NCBI GenBank assembly: GCA_964291475.2
Contig: OZ220076.1
Location: 1 to 64,000, forward strand
Source of the DNA: DAOUKH01 sp964291475
GTDB taxonomy: Bacteria; Chloroflexota; Dehalococcoidia; SHYB01
Direction of reading: 5' to 3'
Length of the DNA stretch: 64,000 nucleotides
The translations under genes and the position numbers were made by a program. Numbering within the stretch: position 1 is the stretch's first letter; each line of letters begins with the position of its first letter. The notes beneath the pieces are model-generated. The model saw only the letters and a list, made by a program, of their open reading frames with translations. It had not been told where the DNA came from and searched no databases. Shown piece after piece: positions 17,058 to 25,679 of this stretch.

Positions 17058-17969
17058 ATGACCCATCCCAAGCTCTGCATCGAGGTCACGGTCAACGAGG
17101 TCGTCCCCGTCGAGGATTACGCGGCGGTGCCGCTGACGCCGCGCCAGATTCTGGAAGACACCCTTGAGTGCGTCGAGGCCGGCGCCTCCATCATTCACAT
17201 CCACGCCCGCGACCCCAAGACCGGAGCGCAGCGCTTCCAGGACGTTGAGATCTACAAGGAGACCTTTCAGCTCATCGCCGAGCACTGCGATGCCATCTGC
17301 TATCCCACGTGGCCGCCGCAGTCGGACACGCTGTTTGGCCTGAAGCGGTTCGCTCACGTCGTCGCGCTGGCCGAGGACCCCGACGTCGCGCTTCCGTTCA
17401 TGGACGTGGATACGGGGGCCATGCTGCGCGGCAAGTACGACCGCGAGGCGAAGCGCTTCATCAACCCCGACCATATGTACGTCAACACGCACGGCGAGAC
17501 GATCGAGACGCTGCGGAAGATGCAGGAGCTCGGCCTCAAGCCCCGGTTCGGGATGCGGGAGCTGGGCCACATCCGCCACCTGGAAGCGTTCATGGACATG
17601 GGCCTCCTCGAGGAGCCGCTGCTGCTGAAGTTTGGCTTCAACGACGACCTTCTCTACAACCTGCCGCCGGAGCCCCGCTCGATTCAGGCCTTCCTCGACT
17701 GGCTGCCCGGCGGGCTCGACTACGAGTGGTTCACCCAGAGCCAGGGGGCGAGCCACCACATCGTCAACAACTCCGCGATTCTGATGGGCGGCCACATCCG
17801 CACCGGCATCGGCGACAACCTCCTCTACGAGGGAAGGCCGATGAGCACCGCCGAGCAGGTGCGCCGGGTCGCCGAGGCGTCGCGCTCCCTGGGCCGCGAT
17901 GTCGCCACGCCCGCCGAGGCGCGCCGGATCATGCGCCTCGAACCCTCCAAGACCAGCGCCGCGGCCTAG
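17058..17969 (+). CDS. BKACE family beta-keto acid cleavage enzyme (DUF849)
   Basis: A 303-residue zinc-dependent C-C lyase. These enzymes condense a beta-keto acid with acetyl-CoA, giving acetoacetate and a new CoA ester. The metal motif SIIHIHARDP (two His) is at about residue 46, the N-terminus has the usual EVTVNEVVP, and GDNLLYEGRPMSTAEQVRRV near the C-terminus is characteristic. Genuine 3-keto-5-aminohexanoate cleavage (Kce) cannot be claimed: the family has many substrates. It follows the amidohydrolase by 18 bases, behind a GAGGGAGAG site. Confidence 0.9.
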   Translation: MTHPKLCIEVTVNEVVPVEDYAAVPLTPRQILEDTLECVEAGASIIHIHARDPKTGAQRFQDVEIYKETFQLIAEHCDAICYPTWPPQSDTLFGLKRFAHVVALAEDPDVALPFMDVDTGAMLRGKYDREAKRFINPDHMYVNTHGETIETLRKMQELGLKPRFGMRELGHIRHLEAFMDMGLLEEPLLLKFGFNDDLLYNLPPEPRSIQAFLDWLPGGLDYEWFTQSQGASHHIVNNSAILMGGHIRTGIGDNLLYEGRPMSTAEQVRRVAEASRSLGRDVATPAEARRIMRLEPSKTSAAA

Positions 17970-17984
17970 TCGGGCCGCCCCGCG

Positions 17985-18061
17985 CAACTCCGCCGGGGGA
18001 GCACCTTAACCTCCCTCCCTCTTGGGGGAGCACCTTAAGCCTCCCTCCCTCTGGGAGGGAC
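17985..18061. repeat. Left part of a palindromic intergenic repeat cut by the IS element
   Basis: Two runs of CCTCCCTCCCTCT-(T)GGG(A)GG spaced by GGGAGCACCTTAA. The same string, continuing uninterrupted into TGAGGGCGGGCCCC, occurs at 19578-19620. The sequence after 18061 is displaced 1.28 kb to the right by the IS, so this is the left half of one repeat copy. Confidence 0.8.
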
Positions 18062-18111
18062 TGTATAGACCGGGGACATCATTAACGGGTGTTCGGAGAC
18101 ATGGTTTACAC
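18062..18111 (+). repeat. IS481 left terminal inverted repeat
   Basis: Contains two degenerate copies of a CGGRGACATSRTTWAM-like motif in tandem (about 18070 and 18095), each ending TGGTTTAC-like. This suggests two transposase binding sites per end. Pairs with 19296-19345. Confidence 0.85.
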
Positions 18112-18167
18112 CTGCTGCCGACAGACGAAGCGGCAGGAGGTGGACCATTCCTTGGCAGGAGGCATCC

Positions 18168-19301
18168 GTGGTGTCCTTGAGATACGAGTTCGTCAGACTG
18201 GCTGAGCGGGAGGGAGCGAACGTCCAGGAGCTGTGCCGCCGGTTCACGATCACGCCGCCCACCGCGTACAAGTGGCTAGGACGGTACGCAGCGGAGGGGA
18301 AGGCCGGCCTGGTCGATAGGTCGCGCCGCCCCCACCGCTCACCCCACCGGACCGCGGCGACGCTCGAGCAGGCCGTCCTCGAGATCCGCGATGAGCATCC
18401 CACCTGGGGAGGGCGCACCATCCACAAAGTGCTGCTCGACAGGCACGGCGGCCCGGTGCCCAGCCCGAGCACCATCACGGCGATCCTGCACCGGCACGAC
18501 CGCATCGCTCCCGCCGAACGTGCCCAGCGCGACTGGCAACGGTTCGAGCATCCTCGCCCCAATGACCTCTGGCAGATGGACTTCAAGGGCCACTTCCCCA
18601 CTGGCGACGGCCGGTGCCATCCCTTGACCATCATCGACGACCACTCGCGCTTTGCCCTTGGCTTGCAGGCATGCGCCGACGAGCGCACCCAGACGGTGCA
18701 GGAACGGCTGCGCGCCATCTTCCGCGTTTATGGCCTGCCCCACCGTCTGCTCATGGACAACGGCTCCCCCTGGGGCAGCGATACCGCCCACCCGCGCACC
18801 CCGCTCACCGTCTGGCTCCTGCGCCTCGGTGTCCGGGTGAGCCACGGGCGCCCCTACCATCCGCAGACCCAAGGCAAGGGAGAGCGCTTCCACCGGACGC
18901 TGAAGGCCGAGGTGCTGCAAGGCCGGCACTTCGCCGATCTCTCCGCCTGCCAGGAAGCCTTCGACCGCTGGCGCACGGTCTACAACACGGAGCGCCCGCA
19001 CCAGGCATTGGGGCTGGAGGTGCCCATCAGCCGCTACGCACCCAGCCCGCGGTGCTTCCCGGAGACGCTGCCGCCGATCGAGTATGGCGACGGAGACCTG
19101 GTACGGAAGGTGGGAGATGAGGGGAAGGTGAACTTCAAGGGCCGGACGTTCAAGGTGGGAAGGGCACTCCGCGGCTACCCAGTGGCGCTCCGGCCGGCGG
19201 CATCGGACGGTGTCTGGAGCGTCTGGTTCATGACCCACCCTATCGCACAGGTGGACCTACGAGGCCCGGATCCCCTCGTGATGAGACACCCCAATGTGTA
19301 A
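18168..19301 (+). CDS. IS481-family transposase (DDE)
   Basis: 377 residues, full length and unbroken. Residues 1-75 are a winged helix-turn-helix pair (LCRRFTITPPTAYKWLGRY, then AGLVDRSRRPHRSP), residues 125-300 the rve integrase core: first Asp in LWQMDFKGHF, second Asp in RLLMDNGSPWG, Glu in QTQGKGERFHRTLKAE. It cuts and joins the IS ends. GTG start at 18168 preceded by AGGAGG. The C-terminus runs into the right inverted repeat. Confidence 0.95.
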   Translation: MVSLRYEFVRLAEREGANVQELCRRFTITPPTAYKWLGRYAAEGKAGLVDRSRRPHRSPHRTAATLEQAVLEIRDEHPTWGGRTIHKVLLDRHGGPVPSPSTITAILHRHDRIAPAERAQRDWQRFEHPRPNDLWQMDFKGHFPTGDGRCHPLTIIDDHSRFALGLQACADERTQTVQERLRAIFRVYGLPHRLLMDNGSPWGSDTAHPRTPLTVWLLRLGVRVSHGRPYHPQTQGKGERFHRTLKAEVLQGRHFADLSACQEAFDRWRTVYNTERPHQALGLEVPISRYAPSPRCFPETLPPIEYGDGDLVRKVGDEGKVNFKGRTFKVGRALRGYPVALRPAASDGVWSVWFMTHPIAQVDLRGPDPLVMRHPNV

Positions 19302-19345
19302 ACCATCTCTCCGAACACCCATAAACCATCTCTCCGGTCTTTACA
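19296..19345 (-). repeat. IS481 right terminal inverted repeat
   Basis: Carries two clear copies of TAAACCATCTCTCCG (about 19299-19313 and 19322-19336), the inverted equivalent of the left end. Overlaps the last codons of the transposase gene. Confidence 0.88.
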
Positions 19346-19740
19346 GGGACTGAGGGCGGGCCCCTCCGGGAACCTCTTCTCCCCCCGGGAGAAGATTGAG
19401 ATGAGGGGCCCCCTGATCACCGCCACCCGCCATCGAATCCGCCCACCCCTATCCCCCACCCGTAGGGGCGACCCTTGTGGTCGCCCAATCCTGACAACCG
19501 CCACTGGTTCTTCGAGGCGCCCTTGGCCACCTCTCCCAGGGCGGGGCATCACCCTAACCCTCCCTCTGGGGGGAGCACCTTAAGCCTCCCTCCCTCTGGG
19601 AGGGACTGAGGGCGGGCCCCTCCGGGAACCTCTTCTCCCCCCGGGAGAAGATTGAGATGAGGGGCCCCCTGATCACCACCACAGGCCACCAAGGCCCGCC
19701 GACCCTCCCCTGTAGGGGCGCGTCGCGACGCGCCCGCTCC
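19346..19740. repeat. Cluster of palindromic intergenic repeats
   Basis: A 76-base block (19346-19421) with CTTCTCCCCCCGGGAGAAG and GATTGAGATGAGGGGCCCC is repeated, apparently exactly, at 19602-19677. Between and after the two copies are short palindromes of a second type, GTAGGGGCGACCC...GTGGTCGCCC (19463) and GTAGGGGCGCGTCGCGACGCGCCC (19711). I see no credible gene in this 395-base stretch. Confidence 0.85.
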
Positions 19741-19762
19741 CCAACCTCCTGCCACGCCGCCC

Positions 19763-19811
19763 TTGACAACCCCCAACCCCGTCCCCTACCATCATCAAAG
19801 AACATATGTTC
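19763..19811 (+). promoter_or_regulatory. Candidate promoter with LexA/SOS-type box
   Basis: TTGACA (19763-19768), an 18-base spacer and TACCAT (19787-19792) form a plausible sigma-70 promoter. Eight bases downstream, GAACATATGTTC (19800-19811) is a perfect 12-base palindrome of the GAAC-N4-GTTC type bound by LexA in Gram-positive-like lineages. No coding gene lies close downstream on the plus strand, so the controlled transcript is unknown. Confidence 0.4.
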
Positions 19812-19894
19812 CCTGGCCCGCCATCCGCGGACGCGCGGAACGGGCCACCAAGATCACCCAAAGGAGGACCCAGCCCGACCGACCACATACGCCC

Positions 19895-20250
19895 ACTTCT
19901 CGGTGCGGCGCTATTAGTGGACACCGCCACCGTGGCGGAAGAGTCCATCCCGGCCCGTCCTCCCTACGGACCATAAGCCCGGAGGGTCGTCCCGCCTCTC
20001 GCCGGCCACTTGACGACGACCTGCCTCCGTAACCGCTACGGACGGCAAAGACCCCGCGCCGCCTCACACGCGGCCCGGGGGACCTATCCCCGTCTAGCCC
20101 ACGGGGTGCGCGAACCGTCGGCCTTGCTTCACCCACCGTGGTGGACCGGACCGTCCGCTCCGTCATACCCGACGGCGCGCGCAACGACCGCCCCGCGTGG
20201 CCCGGCCCCCCAGGCCGTACAAATCAAAGAACGCCGCACCGAGAAACAAC
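19895..20250 (-). ncRNA. Candidate large structured RNA (some RNase P-like motifs)
   Basis: TTCTCGGTGCGGCG (19897-19910) is perfectly complementary to CGCCGCACCGAGAA (20232-20245), a 14-bp closing helix around 320 bases. Inside, several perfect hairpins can be drawn, for example TCCGTA-GCGG-TTACGGA, GGTCGTC...GACGACC and a nested TGGAC...GTCCA around CCGCCA-CGG-TGGCGG. On the minus strand GGGTGAAGCAAGGCC and CGGGCTTATGG resemble two conserved stretches of bacterial RNase P RNA, but the universally conserved GAGGAAAGUCC was not found. Strand and family are therefore uncertain. The stretch from 20250 to 20570 has no gene I can support; it is GC-rich and includes another complementary pair (CCGTCCTC near 19955 with GAGGACGG near 20359). 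Confidence 0.35.
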
Positions 20251-20570
20251 AGCCTAGCCAAGGCGGCCTCCTCCCCAAGGAGCGAGGCGAAGGGCCACCA
20301 ACCCGGCGAAGGTCGCCGGACTCCGCGGTCTTGCTGTGCACACGCGGCGTGAAGGCGCGAGGACGGTCAGCCGCGCCGGCGGCCGGGCACCCGCTCGTCC
20401 GCGGGCGCGATGCGTGGTGAGGCGCCGACGCAAGGAACGGAGACCGCGAGTTCCAAGCGCCGCCGAACGGACGCTAGGGCTAGCGGCTCCGCTCGTGGGG
20501 GCGGCGCGCGGCTGCGGGGGTTCGCGCTATCTTCTAGAATGAAGCGACGCTGTTGCCTGGGCGGGGTGGA

Positions 20571-22182
20571 ATGGTCGACGCGGTCCTCTCCATTGGCCTG
20601 CTCCTCGTCGTCGCGAAGATTGCCGAGGGGGTCTTCGCCCGCCTTGGCCTGAACTCGATCATCGCCTACACCGCCACCGGGGTGCTGCTCGGCCCCGTCG
20701 CGGGCATCGTCGAGCCGACCGAGGAATCGGCGCTGTTCTTGGGCGTCGGCGTCTTCGTCTTCTTCTTCCTCATCGGCCTCGACGAGGTCGATATTTCCGG
20801 CTTCGTCGCCACGATCCGGGGGCGGTTCTTCCTCGCCGCGACGGTCTCGGTGATCGTGCCCCTCGCCGCCTCGCTCGGCGTCGCGCTCACCGTCCTCGAC
20901 CTGCCGTTCACCACGGCGCTGGCGCTGTCGGGCGTCCTTGCGCTGTCGAGCCTGGGCATCGTGGCCAAGGTGCTCGCCGACGAAGGACACCTGAAGGAAC
21001 CGCTCGGCCTCGAGATCTTCACCACCGTCATCATTGCCGAGCTGATCGCCCTGCTCGTCGTGGGGTTCACCATCAGCGAGACCGGCCACGACGACCCGCC
21101 CGGCGTCGGCCAACTGCCCATCCTCCTGGGCCAGATCGTCGGCTTCGCGGTCGTCGCGTGGGTGCTGTCGGCGCAGATACTCCCTCCGGTGATCATCCTC
21201 CTGCAGCGCTTCCTGAGCGTCCCCCAGCTTCCCTTCGGCCTGCTGCTGGGCGGGCTCTTCCTCATGGTCGTCGCGGCCCATGAGATCGGCCTCCACGGCT
21301 CCATCGGCGCGCTGCTCTTCGGCGCGGCGCTCTCCGGGATGCCCCACCGGGTGCGGCTCGACATCATGCCCGGCTTGCGGAGCACAACAGAGGGCCTCTT
21401 CGTCCCGCTCTTCTTCGCCTCCGCCGGCCTCAGCGTCGACCTCTCCTTCACCGAGCTTTCGGCGGGGACGATCGCGGCGGTCGTGGCCGTGGCCGTGTTG
21501 GGCAAGGCCGCGGGGGCCTTCGCCGGGCCCTTCGCCGCCCGGCTCGACACCCCCTTCGCGCTGGGGATGGGCCTCATGGCGAAAGGCGTGGCCGAGATCG
21601 CGCTCCTGCTCGTCCTGTTCGAGACGGGAGCGATCTCTCAGGCCCTCTTCTCGCTTCCTGGTCATCATCATGTTCGGCTTCATCCTGGTGACGCCGACGG
21701 CGATCAGCGTCGCGATCAACAGGGCCAAGGCATCCGACGACCCCGTCATGCCCGAGGCGGCGACGCCCTCCTACGCCCGCTACGCCCTCGACACCATCAC
21801 CGTGGCCGACATCCTGGACACCTCCCGGACCTACCCCGACTCCGACCTCTCCGTCCTCAGCTTCACCGAGCAGTGGATCGTCCCCCATCAGCACGACTAC
21901 GTCGTCATCGACGACGGCGAGGTGGCGGGAGTCGCGTCCCTGACGCGGTTGCGCTTCCTTCCCAAGCGGACCTGGGCGAAGGCGAGGGTGCGGTCGCTGA
22001 TGCGCCGCCGTGTGCCCGCGGCCTATCCCGACGAGACGATCGACGACGTACTCGAGCGCATGACCGACCACGCCTTGTCGGTGATCCCGGTCCTCGACCG
22101 GGAGTCCGGCCGGTTCCTGGGCTCGGTGACCAGCCAGGACATCCTGGGCCTGATCATGCAGGGGAAGCCGGCGGGGCATTGA
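20571..22182 (+). CDS. Cation:proton antiporter (CPA2/KefB-like) with C-terminal CBS domains, frameshifted
   Basis: From ATG 20571 the first 360 codons encode about 12 membrane helices of the Na+/H+ exchanger fold (VLALSSLGIVAKVLADEG, GSIGALLFGAALSG, LMAKGVAEIALLLVLFETG). Near 21650 the reading frame shifts by one base after QALFS; the next frame continues sensibly as FLVIIMFGFILVTPTA and a pair of CBS domains (TITVADILD..., RVPAAYPDETIDDVLERM, SVIPVLDRESGRFLGSVTSQ) ending at 22182. An extra base in the CTTCTCGCTTCC stretch explains it. The CBS pair likely senses adenine nucleotides or ionic strength. A TTG at 20553 could be an earlier start. Confidence 0.85.
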
Positions 22183-22331
22183 CGCCGGCGGCGCTCCGGT
22201 CACTGTCTGCAGGCTTGACCCTGTGGGGGGAAGCGCCTAGACTCGACGCGCGTTTACTTCTGGAGAGAAGCCGTTTTCGACGGCCATCCAACTGGCGCTC
22301 CGAGGCTAGGGCGTAGAAGGAAGGGACACCG

Positions 22332-24481
22332 ATGGCGGGGTATGCCAAACACGAGGCCCAGGACTGGGCCTGGGAAAACCTGACCGGCGAGTGGACCACG
22401 CTCCCCACGCCGTTCACCCCCGACGACGAAATCGACGAGGCGGCCATCCGCCACAACATCCGCTACATCCGCAGCCTGGGCACCCGCGGCGCGGGATCGA
22501 GCTGGGGCATGGGCGAGTTCTGGAGCCTGACCGGCGACGAGCGCCGCAAGGTCATCGAGACCGTCGCCGACGAGGCCGCCGGCGAGTGGCCCATCGCCGC
22601 CCACGTCACCCACACCTCGCTCAAGGAAGCCACGAACCTCGCCGAGCTCGCCGAGTCCTCCGGCTACGACCTCCTCATCGCCGCCGCCCCCTACATGGTG
22701 ACGAAGACCGAGAACCAGGTCGTCGACTTCATCACCGCCCTCGCCGAGCGGACCTCGCTGGCGATCATGTTCTACAACTCGCCGCAGTTCGGCATCGTGA
22801 TGAGCCCGCAGGGCCTGAAGCGCCTCTGCGCCGTCCCCAACGTGGTCGGCGTCAAGGAGGCGAGCTTCAGCCAGCAGATCTCCATCGAGACCCACCTGCT
22901 CATCGGCAAGCAGGCGATCATCAGCACCCCCGACGAGTGGATCTTCCCCAAGGCGCAGCAGCTCGGATTCCGCCAGCAGGTCATCTTCGCCAACACCTCC
23001 GACTGGCGCTTCGACATGCCGGGCGCGAACCACTACGTGCAGTACATCGAGCGCGCCACCCAGGGCGACCTCGACCAGGCCCTCTACGAGACGCACCTGA
23101 AGGCGATCAAGCAGCTGAACGACAAGTGGTGGGGCCGCACCGTGCAGAAGTTCGGCGGCGCCCTCCCCGTCAGCATGGTCAAGTATTGGGGCCAGCTCAT
23201 GGGACTGCGGCTGGGCCACGTCCGCCCCCGCTCCGCGACCTCGACGACGCCGAGAAGGACGAGTTGCTGCGGGAGCTCCGCGCCCTGCGGCCCGTGCCTG
23301 TGCGCACCGGCGACGATGCTCCGGCGGCGCCCACCCCGGTCGAGACGGCCTCGGCCAACCCTGAGCTGAGCCATCAGCAGGAGGCGCTCTCCAGGATCTA
23401 CGTGACCGAGGAGCAGGCCCCGACGAACGGCAGCGCCCGCAACGGGGCCGCCGAGGCGCAGCCGCGGCCCAGCGGCATCACGTCGGAGTCGGGCATGATG
23501 CTGATGGTCAGCGTCCAGGACATGCCCGAGGCACTGGAGGCCGACCGAGGCGGCGCCGACATCATCGACATCAAGAACCTCCAGGAGGCGATGGTCGGCT
23601 CGGGGCACCCGCTGCTCGTGGAGCAGGTGCGGGCGCGCATCCCCGACGAGAAGCACGTCAGCGTCACCCTCGGCGTCGTGCCCAACCAGGCCGGCACCGT
23701 AGCCATGGCGGTCTACTCGGCCGCCAAGCTAGAAGCGACCTCGGTGAAGGTCGGCTTCGTGCGCTCCGACTACGACATGGCGGTCGAGGTGCTGCAGGAA
23801 TCGAAGCGCGCCCTCGAAGGCAGCGAGACGAAGCTGATCGGCTCGCTCTTCGCCGACAACCACCTCTACGGCGGACTCGACCCCCTGCTCATGCCCCGTC
23901 TCGCCGAGGAGACCGGCTGCGACGGTTGGCTCATCGACACGCTGACCAAGGACGGGCGGAACCTCTTCGACTTCATCCCCGAGCCCAAGCTCCGCGAGAT
24001 CGTCTTCGAGGGCAAGAAGGCCGGCATGAGCACGGCGCTCTCCGGCCATCTCCGCATGAGCGACATCGACGAGCTCGCCCGCATCAACCCCGACATCGTC
24101 GGCGTCCGCGGGGCGGTCTGCTCCAGCGGCGACCGCGGCCGCGCCGTCGCCTGGGAGTCCGTCGCCGAGTTCAAGCGCCAGCTTGACGCCCGCAAGAACG
24201 GCGAGGTCGACGTCCGCGCCGGCGAGGCGGCCGCCGCGAGCGGCTGGGTCGTCGTCGACGGTCGCGGGAAGAACTGCGCCGGCGTCATTGCCGCGCTCAC
24301 CCGCCAGACCCAGGCCGACGGCTCCTCGCTCGTCGAGGCCATCATGGCCGACGCGCTCAACATCTACGACGTGATCACCTGGGCCGAGGAGGCGGGTCAC
24401 CGCATCGTCACCCAGCGCAAGGACGGCGACGGCACGCTCCGGCTGCTCATCCAGCCCTTCGCCGGCGCAACCGCGCAGTGA
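22332..24481 (+). CDS. DapA-family aldolase / MfnB (furan phosphate synthase) / TusA-like three-domain fusion, one frameshift
   Basis: Residues 1-310: dihydrodipicolinate synthase-family TIM barrel with the Schiff-base Lys in VVGVKEASFS and the Tyr in MFYNSPQ. A one-base deletion in the C-run at 23222-23228 breaks the frame; restoring it gives GHVRPPLRDLDDAEKDELL, the usual end of this domain. An Ala/Pro-rich linker follows. Residues about 387-620 match (5-formylfuran-3-yl)methyl phosphate synthase MfnB: GGADIIDIKN, VKVGF and IDTLTKDGRNLFDF supply the known catalytic Lys and Asp residues, plus IVGVRGAVCSSGDR. Residues about 637-710 resemble the TusA fold (VVDGRGKNCAGVIAAL ... WAEEAGHRIVTQ), with one Cys but no Cys-Pro. 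MfnB makes the furan precursor of methanofuran; why it is fused here is unknown. Confidence 0.8.
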
Positions 24482-24496
24482 TCACGGAGAAGTCCG

Positions 24497-24678
24497 CGTA
24501 GCCTTGGCGAGTAGGGAGCAGCACCCTACGGGCGCTCACGCGCCTAGCGGCGCGCGCCCTCTCTCAAATCTCCCCCAGAGGGGGAGAGGGAAGACCGCCC
24601 CGCGCCACGCGTTTCCAACCTTCGACGGCAGTTGCGCAAGGGTTTCCCCCAAGGGGGAGAGGCCGGAGGGAGGCCGCC
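24497..24678. repeat. Palindromic intergenic repeat
   Basis: Unit with GAGCAGC-CCTACGGGCGCTCACGC, a GC-rich inverted repeat and CTCTCAAATCTCCCCCAGAGGGGGAGAG, then a partial second unit CCCCCAAGGGGGAGAGG. Closely similar to 31622-31720 and 43730-43835. Its end, GGAGGGAGG, is the ribosome binding site of the next gene. Confidence 0.85.
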
Positions 24679-24679
24679 G

Positions 24680-25570
24680 ATGATCCACATCCGCGACGTC
24701 TCCCGCGTGACCCACGCCGTCGCCGACCGCGAGGCCGCCCTCGCCCTCTACCGCGACGTCTTCGGCGCCGAGGTCTTCTACGAAGGCCCGCTGGCGCCCC
24801 GCGAGGGGGACGTCACGCTGCTGACCCTCGCCGACACCTGCATCGAGCTCGTCGATCCGTTCGACCTGGGCGAGGGGCCGCGGTCCTTCCTCGAACGCTA
24901 CGGCGGTTTCCTGCGATCGTTCGCCTTCCAGGTGGACGACGCCGCCGAGGCGGCGGATCACCTGCGCGCCGCCGGCATCGGGGTCGTCGAGGAGTCTTCG
25001 GGCCACTGTGTTGCCGACCCTGCGCGCACCTTCGGTACGACCATCGAGTTCAGCGACGCCGTCCTCCCCAACGACCCCCGCCGCGAGCCGGGGTTCTACG
25101 AGCGGACGCTCGAAGGCGGGAATGCGCTGGGAGCGCAGCGGCTCTGGTCCATCACCCTGCTCGCCGACGACCTCGACGCGGTGGGCGACCTCTTCGGCGG
25201 CGTCCTGGGTGGCGTCTTCATCGGAGGGCGCACCAACGGCATCTACGCGACCGCGTCACACTTCTACGTCTACGAGCGGGCCCGCATCTCGATCCTGAAG
25301 CCGCGCAGGGACAACAATGTCCTCTCGTCCGTCATCGACCGGCAGGGAGGCCAGGGCCTGCACACCCTCGCCATCATCGTGCGCGACCTCGAGGAGTCGG
25401 GGCGCTACCTCCGGTCCAAGGGAATCGGGCTCCTGCCCGACAAGGCCCTGCGCCACACGGTGCACCCGCGCTCCGGACTCGGCACACGCCTCCTCCTCAT
25501 GCCCCGCCCCGACCCCGACGACCCCGACTACAACTGGGTCGACCCGGAGCTGGCGACGAGCCTGTTCTAG
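24680..25570 (+). CDS. VOC-family protein (glyoxalase/extradiol dioxygenase fold)
   Basis: A 296-residue protein with two vicinal-oxygen-chelate modules: the first starts VSRVTHAVADREAALALYRDVFGA, the second LWSITLLADDLDAVGDLF and continues with GLHTLAIIVRDLEESGRYLRSKG. Metal-ligand-like His and Glu residues are at the usual places (THAV, IELVD). Such proteins act as dioxygenases, lyases or isomerases; the activity cannot be predicted. ATG 24680 follows GGAGGGAGG, which belongs to the upstream palindromic repeat. Confidence 0.82.
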   Translation: MIHIRDVSRVTHAVADREAALALYRDVFGAEVFYEGPLAPREGDVTLLTLADTCIELVDPFDLGEGPRSFLERYGGFLRSFAFQVDDAAEAADHLRAAGIGVVEESSGHCVADPARTFGTTIEFSDAVLPNDPRREPGFYERTLEGGNALGAQRLWSITLLADDLDAVGDLFGGVLGGVFIGGRTNGIYATASHFYVYERARISILKPRRDNNVLSSVIDRQGGQGLHTLAIIVRDLEESGRYLRSKGIGLLPDKALRHTVHPRSGLGTRLLLMPRPDPDDPDYNWVDPELATSLF

Positions 25571-25679
25571 CGGGGACCGCTCCCTCCGCGCCCCCGCATC
25601 GTGTACCATGAGCGCCGCTGCGTGTCCTGGCCCCGCGGCACGGGCCGGCGGGACGCTTCAACCCCGGAGGAGTCTACCC

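Larger units (their letters stand above)
18062..19345 (+). mobile_element. IS481-family insertion sequence, complete with TIRs and 5-bp target duplication
   Basis: 1284 bp beginning TGTATAGACCGG and ending CCGGTCTTTACA. Terminal inverted repeats of 50 bp match at 42 positions. GGGAC is present on both sides (18057-18061 and 19346-19350), and joining the flanks at this pentamer recreates the uninterrupted repeat seen at 19595-19620, so the ends and target duplication are well supported. It encodes one intact transposase, so the insertion is probably recent and the element may still be active. Confidence 0.93.

Noticed and set aside
15351..17987. An open reading frame of 878 codons on the minus strand
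   Set aside because: It lies opposite the SDR, amidohydrolase and BKACE genes, and its composition (Val, Gly, Asp and Arg runs without domain motifs) is that of the antisense of GC-rich coding DNA.
19763..20032. A plus-strand protein of about 90 residues over the repeats and structured region
   Set aside because: Pro/Arg/His-rich translation without family features, starting inside repeat sequence, and overlapping strong RNA structure.
19895..20380. Firm assignment as RNase P RNA
   Set aside because: Only two short stretches match; the conserved GAGGAAAGUCC and ACAGAA segments are not visible, so I list it only as a structured RNA candidate.
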